A DNA stretch of 64,000 bases from CAYJFG01 sp964369405 (GCA_964369405.1 CAYJGB010000004.1:1-64000); one strand, 5' to 3'; shown: positions 52,939 through 62,139, numbered from the stretch's first letter. Numbers and translations: made by a program. The notes: generated by a model not told the origin, from the letters alone.

Positions 52939-53613
52939 TTGTTAAAGAGTCAAGAAATGATTAATGCTATTTATGATAACGACAAAAATTATGACGGAAT
53001 ATTTTATTATGGAATTTCTGTAACTAAAATATATTGCAATCCCTCTTGTGATGCAAAAATACCAAGAGAGAAAAATATAGTTCTATTCCGTTCTAAAAGA
53101 GAAGCCGAGGAAAAGGGATACAGGCCGTGTGCTAAGTGCAGGCCAGATATCGAATGGAGTCAGGGAATATATGAAACTCCATTAGGATATGTGAAAATAT
53201 CTGAAAAAGAAGATTATATCACAGGAATTTCGTTTTGTAATCACAGTGATATTGAATATATTAACCCTAGCAAACTTACAAATGATGCAGCTACACAGTT
53301 TATTGAATACGTTGAAGGGCATAGAAAAGATTTTGATATTCCTATCAAATTAGATGGTACCGAATTTCAAAAACATGTATGGGATGAAATCAAAAATATA
53401 CCATATGGCGAAATAACAACTTATGTTGATATTGCTAATAAAGTTGGTAGCCCTAGAGCAAGTAGAGCTATTGGAAAAGCTAATAATAAAAATCCTATAT
53501 TAGTAGTAATACCTTGTCATAGAGTAGTAGGTGCGAACTTCTCGCTTACTGGTTATGCAGCAGGGGTAGACATTAAGCAAAAACTATTGGAAATTGAGCA
53601 AAGGTTCAAATAG
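52939..53613 (+). CDS. Ada metal-binding domain fused to O6-methylguanine-DNA methyltransferase
   Basis: 224 residues. The first 75 or so are an Ada zinc domain: YDGIFYYGISVTKIYCNPSC and RPCAKCRPD give the four Cys ligands, one of which takes a methyl from phosphotriesters in Ada. The second part is MGMT/Ogt: GTEFQKHVWDEIKNIPYGEITTY and the active site IPCHRVVG, which removes methyl from O6-guanine. The AraC-type DNA-binding domain that lies between these in classical Ada is absent. TTG start after AAAGGGGA; the ATG at 52934 is out of frame. Stand-alone gene. Confidence 0.9.
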   Translation: MLKSQEMINAIYDNDKNYDGIFYYGISVTKIYCNPSCDAKIPREKNIVLFRSKREAEEKGYRPCAKCRPDIEWSQGIYETPLGYVKISEKEDYITGISFCNHSDIEYINPSKLTNDAATQFIEYVEGHRKDFDIPIKLDGTEFQKHVWDEIKNIPYGEITTYVDIANKVGSPRASRAIGKANNKNPILVVIPCHRVVGANFSLTGYAAGVDIKQKLLEIEQRFK

Positions 53614-53662
53614 TGTTAACTTTGAAATAATGGTATATAAGAGAAAAGTAAATGAATTTTAT

Positions 53663-53693
53663 AAGCTATCAGTATTTTACTGGTAGCTTTTTA
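53663..53693 (+). terminator. Terminator of the Ada/MGMT gene
   Basis: 12-bp stem with one G-U pair (aagctatcagta / tactggtagctt) and a T run. Confidence 0.85.
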
Positions 53694-53819
53694 ATTTAAA
53701 ATTTAAAATTGTAAATTTTTTATTAAACTTCGCTTTAGATTCTTTATTTTGCAAAATTATTGTGGTATAATTACGTTGTAAATTTATAAAATAAATATAT
53801 TATATTTGGAGGTTATTTT

Positions 53820-54770
53820 ATGTATTATTTAGGTATTGATTTAGGGGGCACTAATATTGTAGCTGGCGTTGTTGATGAAGAATTTAACATCTTAGCAAAA
53901 GCAGAATGTAAAACAGCAGTCCCACGTCCAGAAGTCGAAATATGCGACTCTATGGCACTAGTAGCAAAAGAGGCATTGCAAAAAGCGTCTATTTCTATTG
54001 ATGATATAGACTCCGTTGGAATAGGTGTGCCTGGTGCAGTTAATCCAGAGACAGGTGTAATAGAGTATTCAGCAAATCTATTCTTTCATAACTGGAATAT
54101 ATGTGAGATGATGGAAGAAAGATTAGGCAAAAAAGTGAGAATAGAAAACGATGCTAACGCAGCAGCATATGGCGAATTTTTAGCAGGAAGTGCAAAAGGT
54201 GCTAGAAATGCAATTGCTATAACACTAGGCACTGGTGTAGGAGCAGGTATAATTATAGATGGAAAAATTTTTAGTGGCTCAAATTATGCAGGTGCAGAAA
54301 TGGGACATATGGTAATAGTATATGACGGTAAAGAGTGTGCATGTGGAAGAAAAGGCTGTTTTGAAACTTATGCTTCTGCTACTGGTCTTATAAATATGAC
54401 AAAAGAAACAATACTAGACGAAAGAGCAGATTGTTCATATATGTTAAAGCTAGTTGGCGGAGATATTAACAAAGTAAATGGAATAACAGCGTTTAAAGCT
54501 ATGAAAAATGGAGATGCAGCAGGCAAAGCAGTAGTGCAAAAATTCATTGAATATTTAGCATGTGGAGTAACAAACGCTATTAATATATTTCAACCAGATA
54601 TATTATGTATAGGTGGAGGGATAAGCAAAGAGGGAGATGTGTTATTAGCGCCTTTAAAAGCAATAGTAGAAAAAGAGAGATACACTAAGCATAATAAAAA
54701 ACAAACAGTTATATGTACAGCGACCCTTGGAAACGATGCAGGGATAATTGGAGCAGCATTTTTAAAATAA
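53820..54770 (+). CDS. glcK: ROK family glucokinase
   Basis: 316 residues. ATP-binding start YLGIDLGGTNIVAGVVDE; sugar-binding ENDANAAAYGEF; ROK zinc motif CACGRKGC followed by FETYASATGL. Phosphorylates glucose released from maltodextrins. The length and motifs match glucokinases of Firmicutes rather than ROK repressors, since no HTH domain is present. GGAGG site before the ATG. Confidence 0.92.
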   Translation: MYYLGIDLGGTNIVAGVVDEEFNILAKAECKTAVPRPEVEICDSMALVAKEALQKASISIDDIDSVGIGVPGAVNPETGVIEYSANLFFHNWNICEMMEERLGKKVRIENDANAAAYGEFLAGSAKGARNAIAITLGTGVGAGIIIDGKIFSGSNYAGAEMGHMVIVYDGKECACGRKGCFETYASATGLINMTKETILDERADCSYMLKLVGGDINKVNGITAFKAMKNGDAAGKAVVQKFIEYLACGVTNAINIFQPDILCIGGGISKEGDVLLAPLKAIVEKERYTKHNKKQTVICTATLGNDAGIIGAAFLK

Positions 54771-54835
54771 AATATAAGCTTAAAGCATATTCAAATAATA
54801 AATTAAAAAAATTATCAGATTACAGTTACTAAAGT

Positions 54836-54994
54836 GGCTGTCGCACTAAGGTTAATATTAACAAGTATTAGTAGGGGAGCATTATATATGCTCCCCCTTT
54901 TCTTTGTGTATTTGAAGAATTTCAGGCGAAAATGGATTTCGCCCCTACAACGGACTTGTATAATATGATGAACAATTTTCTAAATGCGACAGCC
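54836..54994 (+). mobile_element. MITE-like element (family 1, copy F, most complete)
   Basis: 159 bp bounded by GGCTGTCGCA and its exact inverse TGCGACAGCC. Inside are the palindrome gggagcattatatatgctccc followed by TTTTCTTT, and ggcgaaaatggatttcgcc. No coding frame. Taken as the reference copy of the family. Confidence 0.85.
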
Positions 54995-55013
54995 TCTATT
55001 TTTTAACAAATAG

Positions 55014-55364
55014 TTAATATACTACATAAAAATATACAAAATTTAATATGTGTAACATATTTATTAGCGTATATATTCCTATACCAACACCTACTACTCG
55101 GTTAGCTATTTTCATCTGCTTTGCAGTTGCGTTGTTTGCTCTATAATTTATAAATAAGACTAGCCCCAATGGCAATATACCTTTAATTATAAAACTAGTA
55201 AAACTACTATCCATAAAAGGTAGCATAAATGGATTTACTTCTTGAAATTTGCCAGTGTTTAGCAGTAGTAAAGTGCATATCCAATCACTAAAGTTTAGCA
55301 AATATAGTAAAAATAAACTTTTTGATAATTTGTTGCAAAAAATAGTTGAAATTATACTTTGCAT
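55014..55364 (-). CDS. DUF5658-like small membrane protein
   Basis: 116 residues with about three to four hydrophobic helices. LYLLNFSDWICTLLLLNTGKFQEVNPFM fits the DUF5658 pattern, in which a helix with a D-x-x-x-T pattern leads to an E-x-NP-x-M motif. Function unknown. ATG 55364 follows GAGGTGAGA; a longer frame start lacks such a site. The gene ends beside the family 1 element. Confidence 0.72.
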   Translation of the reverse strand: MQSIISTIFCNKLSKSLFLLYLLNFSDWICTLLLLNTGKFQEVNPFMLPFMDSSFTSFIIKGILPLGLVLFINYRANNATAKQMKIANRVVGVGIGIYTLINMLHILNFVYFYVVY

Positions 55365-55458
55365 TCTCTCACCTCTAAGTATATTATGTGAAAGTGCAAA
55401 CTTTTTATACAAATTTTTCTATTTATTTTTATATTGTCAACCAAATATATAATTTTAA

Positions 55459-55487
55459 TTGAAATATATCTTAATATCGTATATAAT
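55459..55487 (+). promoter_or_regulatory. Promoter of proS
   Basis: TTGAAA (55459-55464), 17-bp spacer, TATAAT (55482-55487), 53 bp before the ATG. No T-box motifs in between. Confidence 0.7.
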
Positions 55488-55539
55488 AGGAATAGTTGTA
55501 TTAAATTAATATAACTCTATTTTAGAAAGGACGATTTAT

Positions 55540-56976
55540 ATGGCAGATAAAAAAATGGTAACAGCTATTACTTCTATGGACGAAGATTTTGCAAAATGGT
55601 ATACGGACATAGTGAAGAAAGCTGAGTTAATTGAATATACTAGTGTTAAAGGTTGTATGGTTATTAGACCGTATGGTTATGCTATTTGGGAAAACATTCA
55701 AAGAATATTAGATGGAATGTTTAAAGACACAGGTCACGAAAATGTGTGTATGCCTATGTTTATACCAGAAAGTTTGCTACAAAAAGAAAAAGACCACGTA
55801 GAGGGGTTTGCTCCAGAAGTAGCATGGGTTACATATGGTGGTAGCGAGAGGTTAGAGGACAGATTATGTGTGCGTCCTACATCAGAAACATTGTTTTGTG
55901 AGCATTATGCAAATATTATACAAAGTCATAGAGATTTACCTAAATTATACAATCAATGGGTAAGCGTTGTGCGTTGGGAGAAAACAACTCGTCCATTTTT
56001 AAGAAGCAGAGAGTTTTTATGGCAAGAAGGACATACAATACACGCAACTCAACAAGAAGCAGTTGAAGAAACTGAGCAAATGTTAAATGTGTATGAAGAC
56101 TTTTGTCAAAATTATTTAGCAATGCCAGTTTTAAAAGGAAAGAAAACAGAAAGTGATAAGTTTGCAGGTGCAGTAGATACATATGCAATAGAAGCATTAA
56201 TGCACGACGGAAAAGCACTACAAGCAGGAACATCTCACTACTTTGGAGATGGCTTTGCAAAAGCATTTGATATCACTTATACAAATAAAGAAAATAAACT
56301 AGCATATCCACATCAAACCTCATGGGGAGTTACAACAAGATTAATAGGTGCGATAATTATGACCCATGGTGACGATAACGGCTTAGTGTTACCACCAGCA
56401 GTAGCACCAATACAAGCAGTAATACTTCCAATAGCTCAACATAAAGCAGGAGTGCTAGATAAAGCACAAGAGCTAAAAGAGAGATTAGCAAAAACAGTTA
56501 GAGTTAAACTTGATGATAGTGATAACTCACCAGGGTGGAAGTTCTCAGAATATGAGATGAAAGGTGTACCAGTAAGAATTGAGCTAGGTCCTAGAGATAT
56601 AGAAAACAATCAATGTGTAGTAGTAACACGACACAACAGAGAAAAAACAGTAGTTTCTTTAGATGAGTTAGAGCAAGTAGTTACATTAAAACTTGAAGAA
56701 GTGCATAACGGAATATATCAAAAAGCACTTGAAAACAGAGAGAATAAAACATACTCATGTAAAAACATAGAAGAGATAATTACTAGCCTAGAAACAAAAG
56801 GTGATGGATTTGTTAAAGCTATGTGGTGTGGTGAGGAATCTTGTGAAGATGAAGTCAAAGAAAAAACAGGAGTAGGCTCAAGATGCATACCATTCGAGCA
56901 AGATGAAATATCAGACAAGTGTGTGTGCTGTGGAAAACCTGCTAAACATATGGTTATATGGGGAAAAGCATATTAA
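55540..56976 (+). CDS. proS: Proline--tRNA ligase, archaeal/eukaryotic-like type
   Basis: 478 residues. A class II synthetase of the short ProRS type without the YbaK-like editing insertion. Motif 2 region: VVRWEKTTRPFLRSREFLWQEGHTIHAT. The anticodon domain and a C-terminal Cys-containing domain (two Cys pairs near CVCCGKPAKH) follow. This type is common in Clostridia. The AAAGGACG site supports the ATG. Confidence 0.96.
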   Translation: MADKKMVTAITSMDEDFAKWYTDIVKKAELIEYTSVKGCMVIRPYGYAIWENIQRILDGMFKDTGHENVCMPMFIPESLLQKEKDHVEGFAPEVAWVTYGGSERLEDRLCVRPTSETLFCEHYANIIQSHRDLPKLYNQWVSVVRWEKTTRPFLRSREFLWQEGHTIHATQQEAVEETEQMLNVYEDFCQNYLAMPVLKGKKTESDKFAGAVDTYAIEALMHDGKALQAGTSHYFGDGFAKAFDITYTNKENKLAYPHQTSWGVTTRLIGAIIMTHGDDNGLVLPPAVAPIQAVILPIAQHKAGVLDKAQELKERLAKTVRVKLDDSDNSPGWKFSEYEMKGVPVRIELGPRDIENNQCVVVTRHNREKTVVSLDELEQVVTLKLEEVHNGIYQKALENRENKTYSCKNIEEIITSLETKGDGFVKAMWCGEESCEDEVKEKTGVGSRCIPFEQDEISDKCVCCGKPAKHMVIWGKAY

Positions 56977-57022
56977 TATTATATTAGTGTAGATGTAAAT
57001 ATACTTTTGAGGAGGAGAAGTA

Positions 57023-57952
57023 ATGCCGATTAATATACAAAATGATTTACCAGCTAAAGAAGAATTGGAGTCAGAAAATATATTTGTTATGTCAAATATG
57101 AGGGCTAGTACACAAGACATTAGACCACTTAAAATAGTGATACTAAACTTAATGCCAATAAAAATGACAACAGAAACACAACTATTAAGGCTTTTAGGTA
57201 ACACTCCTTTACAAGTAGAAATAGAGCTTTTGCAAACAGCGACATATACATCAAAGCATACACCAAGCAGTCATTTAAAAACGTTTTACAAGACTTTTGA
57301 GCAGATAAAAGACCAGCAGTTTGACGGTATGATTATCACAGGAGCGCCAGTAGAAAATTTAGATTATAGTCAAGTTACATATTGGGAAGAGCTTTGTGAA
57401 ATTATGGAGTGGTCAAAAACAAATGTATATTCAACATATCATATATGTTGGGGAGCACAAGCAGGGTTATATTATCACTATGATGTGCCAAAATATATGT
57501 TAGATGAAAAAATGAGCGGAGTTTTCTTAAACAAGATGTTAAATCCTAACCACCCGTTAACACGTGGTTTTGATGATTACTTTAATATGCCACATTCACG
57601 ATATTCTTCTGTTTCCAGAGATGAAATAGAAAAAAATGAAGAGTTAGAAATTTTAGCTATATCAGATATGGCAGGCGTTTCTATAGTGTGCAATAAGAGT
57701 GGCAGACAAGTTTTTGTGTTTGGACATGGCGAGTATGACAGAGATACATTATCAACAGAATATTTTAGAGATTTAAACAAAGGATTAAATCCTAATATAC
57801 CTGTAAATTATTTCCCTAAAAACGACCCACAAGCAACACCACCACTAACATGGAAAAGCCATAGTTTTTTACTATTTTCTAATTGGCTTAATTATTATCT
57901 ATATCAGCAAACACCATATAACTTAGAAGATTTGAAAGAATTATATAAGTAA
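57023..57952 (+). CDS. metA: Homoserine O-acetyltransferase, MetA type
   Basis: 309 residues. MetA (HTS) family with catalytic Cys142 in STYHICWGAQAGL. The residue equivalent to 111, in GAPVE, is Glu; in characterised MetA proteins Glu111 favours acetyl-CoA and Gly111 succinyl-CoA, so this is predicted to make O-acetylhomoserine. It starts methionine synthesis. GGAGGAG site. No SAM riboswitch was seen upstream. Located 46 bp after proS and possibly co-transcribed. Confidence 0.95.
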   Translation: MPINIQNDLPAKEELESENIFVMSNMRASTQDIRPLKIVILNLMPIKMTTETQLLRLLGNTPLQVEIELLQTATYTSKHTPSSHLKTFYKTFEQIKDQQFDGMIITGAPVENLDYSQVTYWEELCEIMEWSKTNVYSTYHICWGAQAGLYYHYDVPKYMLDEKMSGVFLNKMLNPNHPLTRGFDDYFNMPHSRYSSVSRDEIEKNEELEILAISDMAGVSIVCNKSGRQVFVFGHGEYDRDTLSTEYFRDLNKGLNPNIPVNYFPKNDPQATPPLTWKSHSFLLFSNWLNYYLYQQTPYNLEDLKELYK

Positions 57953-58036
57953 AATAAAAAAACAAATAAATTGTGTAACACATCTACCCCTATTTTAATA
58001 TAATGTAATGTAACGCTTGAAAGGGGGAAAAACACT

Positions 58037-58147
58037 ATGTGTAACAATTTATTTGGTGGTAGCTCTTGCACATGGGTAATATTATTAGTTATTATCTATG
58101 TAGTATGCTGTAACAACAATGACTGTGGCAATGGCTGTGGTTGCTAA
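58037..58147 (+). CDS. Cysteine-rich mini-protein, 36 residues
   Basis: 36 residues: a short start MCNNLFGGSSC, a hydrophobic helix WVILLVIIYVV and a Cys/Asn/Gly-rich tail CCNNNDCGNGCGC. Seven Cys in total. An AAGGGGGAAA site precedes the ATG. It resembles tiny membrane or spore-coat-like proteins of Firmicutes such as the YjcZ group, but the Cys-rich tail is distinctive. Function unknown. Confidence 0.65.
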   Translation: MCNNLFGGSSCTWVILLVIIYVVCCNNNDCGNGCGC

Positions 58148-58225
58148 TTATTTTAAATTAGATAGTTTAAATTAATAAGAGTTTAAGGAGTAAAACATTC
58201 CACTCTTACAAGAATTATATTGTGG

Positions 58226-58268
58226 AGCTTTCGCAAATGAGTAAAATCATCTGCGAAAGCTTTTTTTT
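58226..58268 (+). terminator. Terminator after the mini-protein gene
   Basis: Perfect 10-bp stem (agctttcgca / tgcgaaagct) with an inner atga/tcat stem and an eight-T run. The AT-rich stretch from 58269 to 58470 holds no gene. Confidence 0.92.
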
Positions 58269-58483
58269 GTAAAAAATCATCATGAATTAATAAAATATTT
58301 TAGCATATATATTAAAAAGCTATAAAAAATTCAAGTATTTTCATAAATTAAACCATCTTAAAATAATACTAATATTTACCTAAAAAAATTACAAAAAATC
58401 AGTAGTTTTTACAGTACAAAAGTAGTTAAATTTGTGTTACAATATGGTTACAATTTTTTAATATCTATAAACGGGGTGTTAGT

Positions 58484-59461
58484 TTGAGTACCAAAAAAAT
58501 TATAAGCGGATATTTAGTAGTTATGGTAGTACTTTCAACAATGTTTTATAGCGTTGTGTCGGTTGATGCATCAAGCAGTTTTGAACCAAGATTAACTGCA
58601 CCTGCTAGTAATAATAAATATTATTACGATGGTGATTACAATCTATTTGAAAAATATGGATATGGTATGCCAAACTGTACAGCATATGCATATGGTAGAG
58701 CATACGAGATATTAGGAACTAGACCTAACTTATGCCCTTATAATGCTGGTGAGTGGTGGTCATATAATATAAAATATGGATATTACGACTACGGACAAAC
58801 TCCTAAAGTTGGAGCTATTGCAGTTTGGGATAAATACGATAATAATACAGGACATGTAGCAGTTGTAGAAAAAGTTACAAGTAGTACAATTACATTGTCT
58901 GAGTCAGCATATGGAGGAACAGTGTTTTTTACAGAAACTGTTGATATAGATGATGATAATGTTGGTTATTCAAATAGTTATAGATTTTTAGGATACATAT
59001 ATATTTTAGAAGATGAAACCAATTCAGGGACAGCAGACCCAATTGCACCAGAAACATCAGAAAAAATAGATGCTCAAGTATGGCAAGTAGACACTTCTGT
59101 AGGGTTGAATATGAGAAGTGGTGCAGGGACAAGCTATAATACATTAGTTACTATACCAGACAATACTAATATATCAGTTAGCGAAACAAAAGAATCTGGT
59201 GGATATACATGGGGTAAAGTGACATATAACAATAAAACTGGTTGGTGTGCACTTGATTTTGCAAATAAAATAGGATTACAATATGATATAAAAATAGATA
59301 GTAAATTAAATATAAACGATGCAGTTGAATTACAATTATATTTAGCAGCATATAAAAATTTAAGTAGCACACAAAAGATACTGGCAGATAATAACTTAGA
59401 TAATAAAATTAATCTAAGTGATTTGATTAACATACAGAAGAAATTATCAAATATGATATAA
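58484..59461 (+). CDS. Secreted CHAP-domain protein with SH3 and dockerin
   Basis: 325 residues. Signal peptide (1-29), CHAP domain (about 40-175) with the nucleophile Cys in MPNCTAYAYGRA and His in TGHVAVVEKV, SH3_3 domain (about 195-262) with GLNMRSGAGTSYNTL, and a C-terminal type I dockerin (about 266-325, DSKLNINDAVELQLYL and DNKINLSDLINIQKKL). CHAP enzymes cleave peptidoglycan amide bonds. The dockerin would attach it to a cohesin. The first dockerin calcium loop is somewhat degenerate. TTG start preceded by GGGGTG. Confidence 0.88.
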   Translation: MSTKKIISGYLVVMVVLSTMFYSVVSVDASSSFEPRLTAPASNNKYYYDGDYNLFEKYGYGMPNCTAYAYGRAYEILGTRPNLCPYNAGEWWSYNIKYGYYDYGQTPKVGAIAVWDKYDNNTGHVAVVEKVTSSTITLSESAYGGTVFFTETVDIDDDNVGYSNSYRFLGYIYILEDETNSGTADPIAPETSEKIDAQVWQVDTSVGLNMRSGAGTSYNTLVTIPDNTNISVSETKESGGYTWGKVTYNNKTGWCALDFANKIGLQYDIKIDSKLNINDAVELQLYLAAYKNLSSTQKILADNNLDNKINLSDLINIQKKLSNMI

Positions 59462-59484
59462 TGATAGACTTGCTGATAATAACT

Positions 59485-60369
59485 TTACACTAACGACATT
59501 AAATCTTCTATCTCAAAATCTGGTTGCAATGCATGGTTTAATGACATACTAATTAACTTTGCTCCTCGTGATATCAATAAATCAATCTCTCTAGGTGTTA
59601 CTACCATTTTTTGACCGTTTGGTGACACACTCTCTTTTGCAATTTTAATCGACTTCTTACCATTTTCACTTAATAAGTCAGTTGCTAATGTAACTGCATC
59701 TACTACTGTTGGTACTCCCACTGCTATTACTGGGATACCAACTGTTTTTTTGTTTATCACAAATCTATTGTTTCCTATTCCTGCTCCTGGTGCTATTCCT
59801 GTATCTGATATTTGCATTGTACAGCCTAGCCTCTCTAGTCTGCGTGAGGCTAGAGCATCTATTACTATAATTGCTGTCGGCTTTATTTTTTCTGCTACAC
59901 TTAATATTAACTCTCCTGTTTCTATACCTGTTTGTCCCAATACTCCTGGCGACATCACTGCTACTGGTCTTAAACTGTCTAATCCTATACTTTTTGCTAT
60001 CTCACCTATTATATGCCTTGTTGCAAGTATTTGAGATGCCGTTTTTGGGCCTAATGCATCTGGTGTTATTTCTAAATTACCTATTCCTGCTACTAATATC
60101 AAACCTTCTTTTGGTAATAATATGCGTATGTTTTCTGATATTACCTTAAGTCGTTTATCTGTTTGTGTAAATTCTTCTATTAATGGTGGTAATTCGATTG
60201 TTATATATGTGCCTATATCTTTTGAAAGCATATTTGCTGCTTGCTCATTCAATATTTTCATTTTCGATATAGTCATATTTTTGTACGCTTGCGTATTGTA
60301 TTCTACTCCGTCTGTTATATCTCCTGCTATTTCTCTTGCTTCTAGTGCTAAATCTGTTCTAAATTGCAT
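59485..60369 (-). CDS. gpr: GPR endopeptidase (spore germination protease)
   Basis: 294 residues. The N-terminal propeptide ends at FRTDLALEA, matching the self-cleavage site of GPR zymogens. ILVAGIGNLEITPDALGPK, VMSPGVLGQTGIET and IVIDALASRRLERLGCTMQISDTGIAPGAGIGN are family signatures. It degrades small acid-soluble spore proteins during germination, which shows that the organism belongs to an endospore-forming lineage. Forms a convergent pair with the CHAP gene 23 bp apart. Confidence 0.95.
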   Translation of the reverse strand: MQFRTDLALEAREIAGDITDGVEYNTQAYKNMTISKMKILNEQAANMLSKDIGTYITIELPPLIEEFTQTDKRLKVISENIRILLPKEGLILVAGIGNLEITPDALGPKTASQILATRHIIGEIAKSIGLDSLRPVAVMSPGVLGQTGIETGELILSVAEKIKPTAIIVIDALASRRLERLGCTMQISDTGIAPGAGIGNNRFVINKKTVGIPVIAVGVPTVVDAVTLATDLLSENGKKSIKIAKESVSPNGQKMVVTPREIDLLISRGAKLISMSLNHALQPDFEIEDLMSLV

Positions 60370-60493
60370 AAAAATACTCCTATTTTATCTATATAATATA
60401 TATTTACAAAATTTGTTTATTGTGATAATATTATTATGTGAATTTCTGATAGTTATATACACTAATTCATTTTGTTAAAAGGAGTCAAATTTT

Positions 60494-62137
60494 ATGTTTA
60501 AATATTATAAAAAAATAGTTTCTGTTTTATGCTGTTCAATTTTAGTTTTTACAAGCTTTTTATCAGTAAGCGCTAAAGGAAGTAATGATGTTTATGTTGG
60601 ACAAAGCTTACAATCTGATACAACTGTAAATGAAAATATAAGTAGTGATAATCTGCCTAGCTATTATAACGGTGTTGAACTAGGTTTTGTTACTACTCCT
60701 AAAGACCAAAAGACTTTAAACACTTGTTGGGCTTTTGTTGGAACTTCAATTTTAGAAAGCTATCTTTTGAAAAACGATTTAGGGTATTATGATTTTTCAG
60801 AGGAGCATCTAAATGTTTGGGCGACTACTAGATATAATGATACAGGCTGGCTTAGAAATTATTATGACGGTGGTTATTCAAGGCAAGTTGCAGGATATCT
60901 AACTTCTTTTAGTGGTGGTGCTCCAGAAGAACTTTATCCATATGGCACTATGAGCAGTTATACTTATTCAGATTTAAAAAAACCTACTGTAGAATACGGA
61001 GTTACTGAGCTTATGTATGTATCTCAAGATATAAACACAGTAAAAAACAGTGTTTATAATTATGGCTCAGTATATGCAAATTGTAGTATTAATCCTAAAT
61101 TTTTTAATTCTAATAAAACAGCGTTTAATGCCGACGAAACATTATCATCAAGTAATTTATCAGGACATGTTGTGGCGATAGTTGGTTGGGACGATGACTA
61201 TAGCAAAGAAAACTTCAACCCAAAGCATAAACCAGAAAATAACGGAGCATGGCTTGTTAAAAATAGTTGGGGTACACAAAGTAACGACAATGGTTTTTTC
61301 TGGATTTCTTATGAGGATAAATATTTATTGTCTAAAACTTTTGGATATTCTTATGCTATAAGAGAAGTTGAAAAAATAGGAGAAAACGATAAATTATTTC
61401 AACATGATGAATTTGGTGCTACATATAATATGACTTTGTTTGAAAATATAGACGGAAACGCAGTGTATGACAAAGAGTTGACATTTATAAACGTTTTTGA
61501 CTTTAGCAAAGAAGATAGAATACTTAACAACGTTATATTCGAGAGTGAAAGTGTTGGAGGAGAATATACAGCATATTTAACTCCAGTAGAAAATGATAAG
61601 CCAGTAGAAGATAGAAGTAAATGGACTAAAATAGATAATGGTATAATAGAATATAGTGGATATCACAGTATTGAGGCAAATGGGTTAGATTTACCACTTG
61701 ACAAATGTGGTATAGCCGTAGAAATTGATACTACTAATATAGATACAAAGGCAGGAATTGGAATATCTGAAACTTTGTTTAATTCATCAATAAATAGAAT
61801 AACATTTAGACCTGACCCAGAGAAAAATGAAGGATTTATAATAAGAGATGGGCAAATGTATGAGTTTTTAGATTTTTATACAGATGTTTTAAATGATTAT
61901 AATAATACTGGTAACATAACTATAAAGGCATACACTAGTTTAGATGATATTTTATTAGGCGATGTTAATGATGATGGAGGAATAACAATATCAGATGTAT
62001 TATTACTACAAATGCACATAACTGAAATTGATTTAGGAGAATTTAAAATAAACGAAACTAATGCAGATGTAAATAAAGATAATAAAACAAATATAGCAGA
62101 TGTTTTATTGATACAAAAAACATTATCAAAACAGTAA
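60494..62137 (+). CDS. Secreted papain-like (C1) peptidase with lectin-like region and dockerin
   Basis: 547 residues. Signal peptide (1-27). Peptidase C1 domain (about 60-290) with catalytic Cys78 (TCWAF), His225 (SGHVVAIVGWDDD) and Asn257 (VKNSWG). The following beta-rich region (about 300-475) looks like the Lectin_like domain found after bacterial C1 peptidases. A C-terminal type I dockerin (about 482-547) has DVNDDGGITISDVLLLQ and DVNKDNKTNIADVLLIQ. It is a dockerin-borne protease. A GGAG site precedes the ATG. Confidence 0.9.
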   Translation: MFKYYKKIVSVLCCSILVFTSFLSVSAKGSNDVYVGQSLQSDTTVNENISSDNLPSYYNGVELGFVTTPKDQKTLNTCWAFVGTSILESYLLKNDLGYYDFSEEHLNVWATTRYNDTGWLRNYYDGGYSRQVAGYLTSFSGGAPEELYPYGTMSSYTYSDLKKPTVEYGVTELMYVSQDINTVKNSVYNYGSVYANCSINPKFFNSNKTAFNADETLSSSNLSGHVVAIVGWDDDYSKENFNPKHKPENNGAWLVKNSWGTQSNDNGFFWISYEDKYLLSKTFGYSYAIREVEKIGENDKLFQHDEFGATYNMTLFENIDGNAVYDKELTFINVFDFSKEDRILNNVIFESESVGGEYTAYLTPVENDKPVEDRSKWTKIDNGIIEYSGYHSIEANGLDLPLDKCGIAVEIDTTNIDTKAGIGISETLFNSSINRITFRPDPEKNEGFIIRDGQMYEFLDFYTDVLNDYNNTGNITIKAYTSLDDILLGDVNDDGGITISDVLLLQMHITEIDLGEFKINETNADVNKDNKTNIADVLLIQKTLSKQ

Positions 62138-62139
62138 AT

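Noticed and set aside
2701..55002. CRISPR array among the many short repeats
   Set aside because: The repeats are dispersed over tens of kilobases without regular spacers, and no cas genes are present.
56977..57022. SAM riboswitch before metA
   Set aside because: Only 46 bp separate proS and metA, with no room or motif for a SAM riboswitch.
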